In this document: positions 1 to 10,565 of the stretch, in pieces
Layout of the letters: every line of letters begins with the position of its first letter
Numbering within the stretch: position 1 is the first letter of the stretch
NCBI GenBank assembly: GCA_004794655.1
Contig: SMMW01000019.1
Location: 1,933,501-1,997,500 of the forward strand
From: Marisa cornuarietis
Taxonomy: Eukaryota > Mollusca > Gastropoda > Architaenioglossa > Ampullariidae
Reading direction: 5' to 3'
Length of the DNA stretch: 64,000 bases
The notes under the pieces: model-generated
The model's database searches: none
What the model saw: only the letters and a program-made list of their open reading frames with translations
Told to the model about the DNA's origin: nothing
Translations under genes and position numbers: made by a program

Positions 1-415
1 AGTGAGATGCAATTCAAAATAATAAAAATGTGGGTTACAGCACAAAGTCTCCACACACACACACACCCCTGCAATAAGTATTTAGAAGTGAGATGCAATA
101 CAAAATAATAAAAAATGTGGGTTACAGTACAATGCCTTAGCACACACACCCCTTCAATAGGTATTCAGAAGTGAGATCCAATTCAAAATAAAAAATGTGG
201 GTTACAGCACAAAGCCTCAGCACACACTCACACACTCCTGCAATAGGTATTCAGAAGTGAGATGTAATGTGAAATATAAACAAATTGTGGGTTACAGTAC
301 AAAGCCTCAGCACACACACACACACACACACACACCCTGCAAAAGGTATTTAGATGTGAGATGCAATGCAAACTAAAAAATTGTGGGTTACAGTACAAAG
401 TGTCCACACGCATAC
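1..415. repeat. Five-copy ~86-98-bp tandem repeat with internal (CA)n
   Basis: Units begin at about 1, 87, 170, 256 and 354 with AGTGAGATGCAAT-like starts. Each contains GTGGGTTACAG and CACAAAGCCTCAGC, then a (CA)n tract of varying length, then CTGCAATAGGTATT. The array is cut by the left end of the window. Confidence 0.9.
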
Positions 416-502
416 ACTCTCTCAAACAAGGTAAATCCTATGTCAAATTCTAGAAAATTTGACTGTCACATTGCAGTCATGTTAGTCTGCACAATACCTA
501 AG

Positions 503-838
503 CTAGGACGTCAATTTGTTCTTTTTTAAATTTAAAATATTATTTAAAAAGCAACTAATCACTGCTAGAATCAAATATACAACAAGCTGAACGAGTTTTA
601 TCAGCAGCGTAGTAACTGATTTATTCTGTAACACTGGAGAAAGCGACCCACGTCGATTCGATAATTCCATTTCTCCTGTAATCTCATTAGTCAGTTGTAA
701 AATATCTTGTCTTCTAAATCTAAATTTCTTGTAAAGTTCTTGGTCATTGTACCGGTCGAGGGGATGATTCCTGTCCCGAAAAACACGTTCTCGGCGCAAA
801 GGTCGTTGAATACGGTTCAATACCATCCTGTCCGCCAT
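503..838 (-). pseudogene. HARBI1-like (PIF/Harbinger) transposase fragment
   Basis: The open frame starts with MADRMVLNRI. It contains RRERVFRDRNHPLDRYNDQELYKKFRFRRQDILQLTNEI (seen in pieces at about 690-800) and a RRGSLSPVLQ segment, matching the N-terminus of HARBI1/Harbinger nucleases. These are DDE enzymes that cut and paste DNA, or domesticated copies of them. Homology stops near 630, before the catalytic core, and the remaining residues are unrelated and hydrophobic. It is a truncated, probably dead copy. Confidence 0.75.
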
Positions 839-853
839 CTTGTGCTTTCGTTA

Positions 854-990
854 CGATAGCGAGCTAACGGAGGGGTGAGGCTCCGTTAGCCTTAGAGCTA
901 CGATAGCCGGCTATCGGGGGTCCCTGCATGCGAATTTTTCCGCGCTGTCGTGACGAAAGAGATATCGTACCTATAGCGGCGCTATCGGTG
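854..990. repeat. Cluster of short palindromes next to the Harbinger fragment
   Basis: A 10-bp stem (863-872 with 881-890, loop 8) is followed by a perfect 16-bp palindrome CGATAGCCGGCTATCG at 901-916 and a related imperfect one near 970-987 (TATAGCGGCGCTATCG). These GCTATCG motifs may be terminal or subterminal repeats of the transposon whose coding remnant lies just to the left. Confidence 0.55.
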
Positions 991-1379
991 CTTCTTGCAT
1001 ACGGGGCCAGGCTAAGTGCGCTGGGTTCACAAGTAGCGATCTACCCTCTAGGCGATACTAGGTGGACTCCCTAACATAACCAGCCAGTTCCAAGGCCATA
1101 CTGACCATGAGAATCAGCAACATTGTACAGCGATATGAGGCAATGGATTGTCTTCTGTACCTTCGATCATTAGCTTACCTGTCATATTGATTAACAACAC
1201 TTTTCATATCTTAATGTTGAAAAACATTGACTTTAATAGCTCACATGAACTTTAACTAATGTTATAAATGTTGAAATTAACTATTATTTTAATTGTCAAA
1301 CTTATTTTGATGTTTACATGAAATAATTATTTGAATTTGAATTAAATTTTTCATTCGCTTCATAATTTTTGAGTTGAAA

Positions 1380-1482
1380 TTTCATTTTGAGGATGAAGTG
1401 TCTGGGGATGAAGTGTCTGGGGATTAAGTGTCGGGGATGAAGTGTCTGGGGATGAAGTGTCTGGGGATTAAGTGTCTGGGAT
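1380..1482. repeat. Short tandem repeat (GGGGATGAAGTGTCT-like)
   Basis: About seven imperfect 14-16-bp units of GGATGAAGTGTCTGG occur in a row. The region between 1000 and 1380 shows no recognisable gene. Confidence 0.8.
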
Positions 1483-1680
1483 TCATCTGAAGTATTTACC
1501 AAACGGGATATCTTAGAGGCGGTCTTGTGAAACACTTGCCGGAAGGATGCGATGCATCACATGCTGCAACTGATTCGTCTTTTATCTGTTTCCAGAGCTT
1601 CAGAAAAGCAATTAAATTCATTTCGATTTGTACTGTCTGTGCACGGAACTCAGAATAATGTTCCTCTACGTAAAAGATTG

Positions 1681-1741
1681 AGATCATCAATCATCATCAA
1701 TCATCATCAATCATCATCATCAATCATCATCAATCATCATC

Positions 1742-1814
<73 letters not shown>
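1681..1814. repeat. (ATC)n microsatellite
   Basis: About 134 bases of ATC/ATCA units form a pure trinucleotide run over the right half. Open frames reading poly-Ser through it are not genes. Confidence 0.95.
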
Positions 1815-1834
1815 GATACTTAAGTAAACTGACC

Positions 1835-2345
1835 ATTGAATACAACAAAGACCTGCACTATGTATTCGCAGACCACGAAAAGGCATTTGAGCGCGTCAAC
1901 AGAACAAAGTTCAGGAATATTCTGGAAGATTAAGGTGTGAAAGGAACTTGCTACTCAACATGAAAGCCCTGTAAGTAAATAGCAGAAGTGCACCGTGAGC
2001 CCCCACCAACAGAACAGGTTGAAACAACATAGGGAGTGTGGCAGAAATGTGTGCTATCGCCGCTGCTTTTATATGTATGAAATCATTACAAAAACTCTTA
2101 ACCGGCGATGATAAATGAACCTCACTTTGGTGAGGACCAGTGGTTGGATACGATCAAAACCGAAAATATCCTATAGATGATGGGAGCTACACAAGTCCAC
2201 CTGCACATTCAGCAGCAGAGAGCCAAATGGTTCGGCCACTTGAGCAGGATGCCATTCTACCTGTCAGCACCTACACGGGAAGATGCTCTGGTACCCGAAC
2301 AAGTGCAGTACCCCAGGGACGATGGATCCAGTGTGTTGCAACCAC
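1835..2345 (+). mobile_element. Decayed LINE reverse-transcriptase remnant
   Basis: Broken frames spell RT core motifs: a VFADHEKAFERVNR-like block (1865-1905), a GVRQGCVLSPLL-like block (about 2035-2075) and a C-terminal RAKWFGHLSRM-like block (about 2219-2250). These belong to non-LTR retrotransposons. Stops and gaps show that it is dead. Confidence 0.75.
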
Positions 2346-2676
2346 CCTCTTGACTCATAACCTTTATTACTGAGGCCTCAGATGCAGTCATCAGTTGCCG
2401 TCTCCATCTCCCCACGAGACCCAAGGGTTGCAATAAAGACGAAGATCCGTATCCCAATTATCATCATTATTAGTCACATAAGCAATGCTTAAAGATAACG
2501 ATGTAGAAAAGAGAAAAAAGTAGTCATTAAGAAATAAACATTTTTCATACCTGACGTATGTATGTTGGAGTCTTCCTGTTGTCTGTCCATACAATATTAT
2601 CACCTTCTTTAGTCTTCCTCTTGCTAGCTCCAACCCACATCTCTGCTGTCTGTGATCTCTGGTGTACAAAATCTGC

Positions 2677-2678
<2 letters not shown>

Positions 2679-2735
<57 letters not shown>

Positions 2736-2884
2736 ACACAAATGCATGCAAATACATTCAAATATAAACACACAAATACAAACAAATGAATAATAATAAT
2801 ATCTAATTTCTATAGGGCATTTCCCTGCCGGCAGCAAGCACAATACACTTTGACATAAACAGTCGTCTAATATCACGCTCACAT

Positions 2885-2936
<52 letters not shown>
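2679..2936. repeat. Two (CA)n microsatellites (2679-2730 and 2887-2936)
   Basis: Two long CA runs are separated by about 150 bases that include a TAATAATAATATC tail-like sequence. Open frames that translate as poly-CV or poly-TH here are repeat artefacts. Confidence 0.95.
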
Positions 2937-3470
2937 CACACACGCACATCCCCACACGCAAAAAGGCGCCTCCACAAAGAACAACCACACATGCACACAG
3001 GAGTGGAGGGAATGAAAGGAGAGAGGAGAAAGTCATGAGCTGCTTAAAGTATTTCCGGAAAAGCTAGGTCTTGAGGCCAAACTTCAAAGCACTAAATGTG
3101 TGTGCGAAGTGATGGTGGCACAACATTCCAGACACTGGGGCCACAGAAAGAAAAAGAGCGGCGGCCGAACTTATCCTGTCTTATACGTGGCACCTGCAGG
3201 AGGCTGGGGTCAGTACATCGGAGAGACCGACGAGGTTGAGAAGGTGTTGATGACTTAGATATCCTGGATCAAGGCCGTTGAGAAAAACGATAGCAGAGTA
3301 AGACCACCTTGCAGTCCACGTTCGAGTGAACAGGCAACTAGTGCAGGCCAGCAAACAGTGGTGTCACACGATCGGATTTGCAATTACGGAAAACAGTGCA
3401 GGCAGCAAGGTCTTGGACTCCTTGAAGCTTGTCGAGCAGATTGTTGAGAAGCAACTGCTATAATACACAT
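2790..3470 (-). mobile_element. Interspersed repeat, antisense, with LINE-type 3' tail
   Basis: Read on the - strand, it ends in CCTATAGAAATTAGATATTATTATT, close to the GCGCTATATAAATT...ATTATT tails of the LINE copies at 21.6 and 24.4 kb. The body (3040-3440) has no open frame and looks like a LINE 3' UTR or a SINE sharing the LINE tail. Confidence 0.5.
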
Positions 3471-3484
3471 CCCTGCCTCACTCC

Positions 3485-3600
3485 TGAGGTTGTTTCAACC
3501 TATTCTGTTGGTCGGGGTTTACGGTGCACTTCTGCTATTTACGTACATAGCTTTCATGTTGAGTAGGAAGTTCCTTTCACACCTGAAGTGAGTTGGAACA
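3485..3600 (-). mobile_element. LINE RT-core fragment, inverted relative to the copy at 1.93 kb
   Basis: The reverse complement matches about 1925-2032 closely (GGTGTGAAAGGAACTT.CTAC, AGCAGAAGTGCACCGT, AGGTTGAAACAAC). Both encode the decayed RT region just before the GVRQGCVLSP motif. Confidence 0.8.
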
Positions 3601-4460
3601 GTACAACCAGGACAGCGCGAATTTGGACACAAGGTGTTTGATGGAAGAAATTGTTAATAAGGATCTTATTTGGCAAATTCTGTAGAAAAATGGACTTACA
3701 GACCTCATTAATGTGGTTCTCTAGTGAGAGTGGTGCCCCAATGATCACAAAAATTTATCCCCGTTTGCGAGAATGGGATACAGTAGAAAATGTAAGAGTG
3801 GAGGAAGGTGGTGTAGCATGGTTTACTTTTGGAGAAGATTAGAAGAATCTCAGTTTTGTCTTTATCCAGCTGTAATTTGCTCGTCTCCATGCTCTCCTTC
3901 ACTGAGGTCACAGCGTTCTCTGTGGTGGTAACAAGCTATTGTAGCTCAGAAACCGGACCAGACACAAACAGTTGTGTATCGTCAACAAACATGAGGTGCA
4001 GAGGAAGGGTTGGTGACGTGAGTAAGTGGAGCATGTCTGCCGCGCACGGCGCTGATCTGTGAGTTGTAGGCAGACACAAGGATATCAAGATTGTCACTTT
4101 AAAATTTGAGATCCGAAATATCAGCTGTGAAGGCAAGAAGATTAATACGCAGGTCTCTTGACGTGATGGCACGTTGTTTGAATCCTGGCTTTTCACAACC
4201 GAAGCCGAACAATACTGGGAAATGATCTGACACTAACCTGTTGCAGATTCTGTATGAAGCACATCTCAGTTTTATTTCTCACAATCAGCCAGTTGACGAC
4301 GTGATTTTTGTTGTTCGTAGATTGGCAAACCGACCGAACGATAATATTTGTGAAGTAGTGATTTCCGGCGTTGTACGTAGCAGCTGGTAGAAGAGTCGAA
4401 ATGAAAATTGAAATCTCCAAGGATGATGAATGTTTGTATTTGCTGACGCGCACCAATCAA
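3600..4460 (-). mobile_element. CR1/L2-like LINE remnant (endonuclease and RT pieces)
   Basis: In order on the - strand: an endonuclease LGDFNFHF motif (about 4390-4420), a variant of the RT active-site box, MFVDDTQLF (about 3960-4000), a KLQLDKDKTEILLI block (about 3840-3880) and a LENHINEVCKS block (about 3690-3720). The section between endonuclease and RT active site is missing, so it is internally deleted. Confidence 0.78.
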
Positions 4461-4599
4461 GAAAATTTAGTAAGGAATTTAGAGTCGTGAAGCTTTTTAT
4501 GTTGGCGAGAGAGAGAGAGAGAGAGAGAGTAAGGCTATAAGCTGGTCAAGGTAGTCTAGTCCAGAGCTCAAACGTTTTAAAATCACCACAGGTTGGCGC

Positions 4600-5134
4600 A
4601 ATGTACCACTCAAGGGACGACTGACTGAGTGGCGCAATGAAAACGCACTACACTGCCTCGGTAACTCTGTAGAACGCAGCATCACCACCAGCATGTGATA
4701 GTCTGAGACCGGAGTGAAGAAGAAATCCTGTGGGTGTTCATTCGCTCATTTTCACTTCGTCCTCCCCGTAGGTCTGAGTCAGGTTTGTGTGATAAACGTA
4801 AGAGTAGCTGCAGATTCGAATATTAAAATCACACCACAGCAGCTTTACGCCCACAAGACTGGGTGTTGAAATAAAACGATCTTAAATTTGCAGGTGCGAT
4901 CGAACAAACAAGGTGGGCAGTCACTGAAGATCACTGAAGACTTGCCTGACCCAGCCGATCGTTCACGGTTCAAGCCAACGAGGGTATCCTCTTTGGTTCA
5001 AGCTACAGTCCCGAGTGGAGACGATCACCAGTGTAGCTTGTTCACACCGATGTTCATAGCCACCGCCAAATGGGCGGTGTTTTTTCTTCCGTGGACACTT
5101 GCTACGGCATGGTGGAGAGTTACTAACACAGCCA

Positions 5135-5136
<2 letters not shown>
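4600..5136. other. Unassigned stretch with a short LINE 3'-end match
   Basis: Bases 4607-4628 share CAAGGGACGACTGACTGA with the LINE fragment ending near 50845. Otherwise no gene is seen. An open frame at 4888-5135 has no recognisable motif and runs into the CA tract. Confidence 0.4.

Positions 5137-5193
<57 letters not shown>
5137..5193. repeat. (CA)n microsatellite
   Basis: A pure CA run of about 57 bases, followed by CA/TA-rich sequence to 5262. Confidence 0.95.
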
Positions 5194-5195
<2 letters not shown>

Positions 5196-5262
5196 TCATA
5201 CATAAGCACACACGCACACACATATATGTATATATACACACATGTAAGCACACACCACACAC

Positions 5263-6194
5263 ACGTCTAGACCAAGGAGGTTACATCTATCAATCCTATA
5301 ATACATTCATGACTCATAAATAAACATGAACACGCAGGCTAATTAAAAATGCTCATGTGCTCATATTTTCTACTCATTGACATTTTTTGTACACTTGCTA
5401 AGAATACCGATCACCCAGCCCTCAAGTATCAACATCATTAGCTTCTCAATGTGAGTTGTCTATACTCTCAGTCTCTGACATTCTCTGCTGTATTTCTGTG
5501 ACTTGCACGGCAGGGAACAGTCGTACATCAAGCTGATCGAGTCTCAGACGGTCCCATTACGTGCGTTGTCTGGCACTCCGGGGACATCACATCAGTAGAC
5601 ACAGCCAGAGAGGAGTACAGAGGCCTCCCGTGCTCTGTGCCGAGTGGTCCTCTTTGGTCTTCAATTTCAGCAAAATTGCTTCTGGGTCTGTTCTCGCTTT
5701 GTTCAAGACTCATGCAAATTCGAAGATATTCTCCAATGAATTAGTTTAGTTCGTCGCAAATTACTGCTTCCAACCATTTGAAAAACTTACTCGGAAGACA
5801 CACGCCTTAGAATTCAGAATTCACACCTGCAGTTAGAAAAGATGTTCAGACCGCAATTCTTCACATCGTCCCATAATTAAGTTGTATAAACATGGAGCGT
5901 GCGATGGAAGCTGTAGCACCACTGCACCAGCTGCAGCTTTCAGTAATCTTACGATTTAAACTTTATTAAGTCAATCCACGAAATCTTCCACTTTCCCTTA
6001 AACGAACAAAACCCTACAACAAAACAGTTACAGAGTTCACAAAGCATTTTCTCAGCAAAAAAATGACAGAACTATGTTCTATTATTTTATGAACAAGTTT
6101 TGGTTTAATTTAATTTTGTCCTTCACTGTGTTATGAAGATGCTATTCTTGGACACATGCTTTAATATATTTGCACACATGTGTGTGTATATGCA

Positions 6195-6197
<3 letters not shown>
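5263..6197. other. No gene seen
   Basis: AT-rich sequence with only short open frames that lack family motifs. No tRNA, SINE or transposon signature was recognised. Confidence 0.5.

Positions 6198-6237
<40 letters not shown>
6198..6237. repeat. (TG)n microsatellite
   Basis: A TG run of about 40 bases, followed by a short (GC)n run. Confidence 0.95.
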
Positions 6238-6238
<1 letters not shown>

Positions 6239-6289
6239 GTGCGCGCGCGCAATCTCTGGGATCCTTACTTCCTGACCCGCTAGTACCAT

Positions 6290-6540
6290 CGATGGGAGCA
6301 TGAACTTTTATTACTGGACTGCTTGCAGATGATTTTTTTCAGTTAATTTATAGAACGAGGCTGGTGTGTACAAAGCTTCCGATTTAACCACGTTTCAGTT
6401 AAACTAGAACGAGGCTGATGTAGACAAAGCTTCCGGTTTAGTCACATTCATTGTTTAAGCTCGCCGAGACTAACAGCGGAGGACTTCGCATTGGTCTCGG
6501 CGGACAGACAGCAGTCCACCTACACATAATGGGAGTGGCT
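6290..6540 (+). mobile_element. Dispersed repeat, copy 1 (inverted copy at 31.2 kb)
   Basis: CATGAACTTTTATTACTGGACTGCTTGCAGA-type sequence leads to AGAACGAGGCTGGTGT, CAAAGCTTCCGGTTTA, AAGCTCGCCGAG and TTGGTCTCGGCGGACA. The reverse complement of 31190-31375 carries the same blocks in the same order. In this copy a ~50-bp block (AGAACGAGGCTG...CTTCC) is duplicated at about 6354 and 6407. There is no coding capacity, so it is probably non-autonomous. Confidence 0.75.
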
Positions 6541-9045
6541 TTTCAGGGGTGAAGTCAGCCGTAACCAATGTTGCCACGTGTCTAAGTGCTCGTTTTCAGA
6601 AAGTGCAGGCAGCCCCAGGCGCTTTGCGAGGTGCTGACACACTGTGGGCTCTGTGGTAATCAATGCTCGGCTCTCTGTTTAGTCCACTACACCGCTGCAC
6701 GAAGTCTCCCTGCCACTCTCCACCAGCCGGCCATTCCGTGAGGGCATTAGTGCGGGGGTATAGGGATGTGCTGGGGCCAAGGAGCATGAGATGAGGTAAA
6801 CTCTGCAAACTTGTGGGCGTGAAACTGATTTGTCTACTGTGTTGTCATGGAAATGGTGTTGAAATCTACTTACCTCTCAAGACCAAGGGTAGAGTGAACA
6901 GTGGCGCTAAGCTGGATACTAATGCTAGCAGTCAGCTACTAATACATTTTAAGTATTTTAGCTAGCTGCTTGAGGCGTAGCAACTAGCTTAGCGCGGTCC
7001 AAGGTTGTTATGGGGGTCATGAGGAAAAGGAAAATGTCGTCTTCACTAGGAACGGAAGAGGAACATGCTTTTAGCCCACTGCATTGTCACGTAGGAGGGA
7101 TAATTTACTGCATCCGCTGCTATACAAAGGGGAATAAAAAATGTGCAGTAGCTGTCCTTGTTCATTTGCATGGGCACACTTCTTTGGTCGTCGATAATTC
7201 ATTTAAAAGATCCACGCCATCTTACTTTCCTCTTTTTTCTATTTTACTAATTTCCTCCTGTCCTTTTTTGCTTCTTTCTGTCGCCCCTTCCCTTCGTTAT
7301 AGTAATTTGAAGGGTTCAATTGTTTAATTGCTTGTGTAAGTGTAAACCTTGCTTCACTAACAGACCATTGAATAATCGTTGTATCAGACAGCAGACCAAG
7401 CATTACACAAAAATACAAGATCAAACACAAGACACCTAGGTCCTATCGCTCCGTTCTGTGGCCGTATTTTCGTCCGCGGGTCAGTGTACGCTCCTCTTAA
7501 CCTCAAACCGCCGGTTAGCTGGGCAGCCGCCATGCGAGCAAGTTGCCCGTAATTGTTGTCACCGTTTTGACCGGAAGTCAACTAGCAGCCACTTTATATT
7601 TAGACACTCCACCTACATAGTCACAGTCAGGGAAATCCCGTCACTGCGCATAGCCACAACAGTCGGCGGTCTGCTATTTCCTGCGTACGTTAGCATGCAA
7701 AATTAGAGGCAAAGAAAAAAATCAACACCAGCCTATCACTTAGGAAAGTCTATTTAACCAATAAAAAGGCTTGGATGCTTTTAGAAGAGATTTGTGACGA
7801 TTTACGATAGGTTCAGTCATTATCGGTGAAAATATGAAGTGCCGAACACACACTCAATAACTGTATTTTTATTTCCAATTCTCGAGTTTGTTCGTACAAC
7901 TTTTTCATCATTCTCGTTATTCTTAGTGTGTCTCTTTGTCATTTGAATGTCTTCAGTTCTTCAATTTTACTTTCCCACAACTCGGTTTTGAAGCAAGCCA
8001 CGGTGGAAGGACGGCCAGCTTTACGACCCACACTTACGTAGTGGCCCTGTGGCCCTTTGTCCCTCTTGTATGTTCCCCTTTCAAGTGAACCGTGGGAAAT
8101 TCGCATTCGCAAATTAGAAAAACTCACGTGGGTATTCACCCAAGAATCCTAGAAAGACAAGTACATCTTTTCAAACTGTGCTCTCCAGAGAGACGTGCCG
8201 TACTTTCTTTGTTCAAAAATTAAAGTCTTTTTTGTATTTGATGTTTCCATGATTTTTCAGTTTTTTTTATTTCGAATAACATTTGACAAGGCAGCAATAT
8301 CAGTGTCGATGAGAGTGACTATAGCAAGCGTCTCAAACAAACTGAAAATAATCAAGAGTTTATGACAAGATAATATACACTTTGAAACGCACCCGTTGCA
8401 TAAAATCGAAGGGCAAGACACACTTGCACGTTCCAAGTCCGCCTGTATATCATCCACGATCTCGAGGATGTTATGATGTCTAAATCTTAATCTTTGATAG
8501 ACTACACTATCCTATACATCGATTAGATTAGTTCGGTCGCAAACTTATATTTCTGCGAAGATTTCTTTCCGCTTCAAACAGCATGAAGTACACAACAGCC
8601 ATCTTCAGTGAGCCTCTAGCGAGTTAGAGGCGGGGGTGACGACTTCTGACTTGAAGGCTGGATCGGCCGGCACAAGGGGCCGCTACTTGTGACAATGATC
8701 GAGGGTTACCGCACCTAGAGGCTCGGTTGGCCTTTCCCGTCCTCGAAGTACTTTAGAGGCGCGACGAAAATACGGCCCGAGGTAGTCACGAGGCATTAAC
8801 GACAGGCTGTGTGTGTATGTGCGAGATAAAGAGTCCTGCGTGCACACACACACACACACACGCACACGCACACGAGAGGCTGAGCAATTAACTTGATTTC
8901 TTGTGCAAAGTGTCATTAATTTTACGACATTTCGTATCGAAGCAATGACAGAGTATCATTGCACGCAAAAAAACAACAACAAAACACTTTGAAAAAAAAA
9001 AGTTCAATTCGCTATAGGGAGCGAGAGAGAGAGAGAGATTAACAA
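6541..9045. other. No assignable gene
   Basis: I checked the - strand here for the missing C-type lectin exons and found no WIGL-like core or terminal Cys pattern. Open frames at 7010-7327, 7939-8139 and 8257-8457 show no recognisable domain. Short GA and CA runs occur near 8845 and 9020. Confidence 0.45.
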
Positions 9046-9098
9046 TCACAGGGCTTTGGTGTAGAACCTGCGCATCAGCGCGAGTGTTTTGTTCTCAC

Positions 9099-9266
9099 CT
9101 GTCACCAGTCTGTTATCCGCAGGGCTTAAGATGAAGACGAGGTGACCTCTAGCGAGCCGGCAGACCCCAGCGGCCTCGTCGTGGGGTGCGTGCGTGTCGT
9201 GGTAGCGGTAGCAGGTGTGGCCCTGCTGTAGCCACCCGTCCTCACACGGCAAACGACGGTCTGACA
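9099..9266 (-). CDS. C-type lectin exon 2 (first half of lectin domain)
   Basis: The acceptor is TTGCCCAG and the donor ACAG|GTGAGA. The translation shows the spaced Cys/Trp/Tyr pattern of a C-type lectin domain. The open frame continues past the donor for 16 more residues to a stop at 9046-9048. That stretch is partly compatible with a lectin helix, so an unspliced end is possible but less likely. Confidence 0.82.
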
Positions 9267-9945
9267 CTGGGCAAGTCGTACGAGAGAGACTGGTTAGCAG
9301 ATGATGAGAAACTGGTTAAAGGTTGACAAGAATTTGGTTAGCGGTTGATGAATCGGTTCGAGGTTGATGAGTAATGGATTCGGCAACATCCAAAGTAAAA
9401 GAAGCAGTATTCTGATGCTTGGAGATGTGTCGGTAAGAGATTGTTAATTGATGAGAAATTAGTGAAAAAAAGGAAACTGCTTTTTAACTGATGGGAAATC
9501 CTTGCAAGGCAAGCGAGGATGGTCTGACGACGGAGAATTGGTAAGTGGGGGATTAATGAGAAAGTGGTAAGCGACTCATAAAAGTAGTTAACGGTTCACA
9601 AAAGGCGATAAGTGAAAAACTAGTTAGTGATGAAGTCTTGACAGTTTGGTTAATGACTGATGAGTAATTGGTAAGCGGTTGACGAGACATTGTTAGTGAT
9701 GCGCAATGGTGAACGAGGTGAAGCTGGTGATTGATGAGAAATAAGTGAAGGACTAGTTTGTGTTTAGTTATACTTTATGGACTGGTTATAAGAGTGCAAA
9801 TGGATTAAGAACATTACCTTGTGAAGTCTGGCGAGTAGAGTTGATTAAAAAAGCTTTTCCATACGTCAGATATATCCATTCATTAATATCCAGATTTTTT
9901 TGTCTCTCAAAGAACTTCTGTTCGCACAACGCGTGCGCGTGCACA

Positions 9946-10014
<69 letters not shown>

Positions 10015-10278
10015 TCCTACTCCCCCCCACCAAATACTGCGGCCCACTGCCAACATTTTAATAGAAATTAAGACTGATATAAAATGACTTAACCTCAAAA
10101 ATAAATTTCGATCTGAAAACATTTTTAAAATCTTTACCTTTTTTTAAGGTACAACAGAGAAAACTTTCACATGCTTAGGAAAATGAACATTCTTACCAGA
10201 TAAACTGCTGTTGAGCAGAATGGCGCTAACTACTTGTCTGGACAAAACGGCCAGGACGAGGAAACAAAGCAAGGCCAT
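9099..10278 (-). CDS. Secreted C-type lectin, 5' part (signal-peptide exon + first half of lectin domain)
   Basis: Exons complement(10197..10278) and complement(9099..9266) join in phase (1 nt + 2 nt make a Val codon), giving 83 residues. Residues 1-19 form a classic signal peptide (MALLCFLVLAVLS...), probably cut after VSA19, with a sequon at N23. Residues 35-83 match the first half of a C-type lectin-like domain: C35, GW (38-39), the HTCY segment with C46, C63 in GVC, and the HLVFILSPADN strand. C35 marks a long-form domain. Secreted glycan-binding or immune roles are typical of molluscan family members; ligand unknown. The second half (WIGL-like core, calcium motifs, last two Cys) was not found to the left of exon 2. 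The gene may continue beyond the window, have decayed, or end at the in-frame stop (9046-9048) if the 9099 donor is unused. Confidence 0.8.
9285..9745. repeat. Degenerate ~20-30-bp tandem repeat inside the lectin intron
   Basis: Many diverged copies of a GGTTAGCGGTTGATGAGAAA-like unit cover most of the first lectin intron. Spacing is irregular, which suggests an old, decaying minisatellite. Confidence 0.65.
9947..10012. repeat. (CA)n microsatellite
   Basis: A CA run of about 66 bases inside the lectin intron. Confidence 0.95.
10197..10278 (-). CDS. C-type lectin exon 1 (signal peptide)
   Basis: The exon starts at an ATG (10278-10276) and ends at a CTG|GTAAGA donor. It encodes 27 residues plus one base. 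The hydrophobic core followed by the small residues S18 and A19 fits signal peptidase cleavage. It is too short to be seen as a long open frame and was found by searching upstream of the lectin exon. Confidence 0.8.
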
Positions 10279-10565
10279 TTTTCTCTTCTACTAAGCAGAC
10301 GGGATTACCTATTAGACCCTACTTGTAAGCAAGCTTGATGTGGACATGCGCATGGACAAGGTTCCGCTAGCTACAGGGAGGCAATTGCTTCGCGCAGTTT
10401 CATTCAGTGCGATTATTCCCTCGCAATCATTTTACTAATGAGGTAATTTCATTAGCCTTTGTTAAAAACCGTAACCCTACTGGCATAATGCAAAGGTCTC
10501 GTAATGTTAATTAATGCGACGCCTGGAAAACTGTTTCTACAAACACCAAGCGGTCTTAAATGGAG

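Noticed and set aside
1..415. CRISPR-like array
   Set aside because: Spacing is contiguous tandem duplication with internal CA tracts, with no unique spacers, in a eukaryotic context.
2391..2996. 201-residue open frame on the - strand
   Set aside because: It runs through two (CA)n tracts and reads as poly-Cys/Val with no domain. It is a simple-repeat artefact.
7939..8139. Candidate downstream exon of the C-type lectin
   Set aside because: The translation lacks the WIGL core, the calcium motifs and the final Cys spacing. Phase and splice sites are not convincing.
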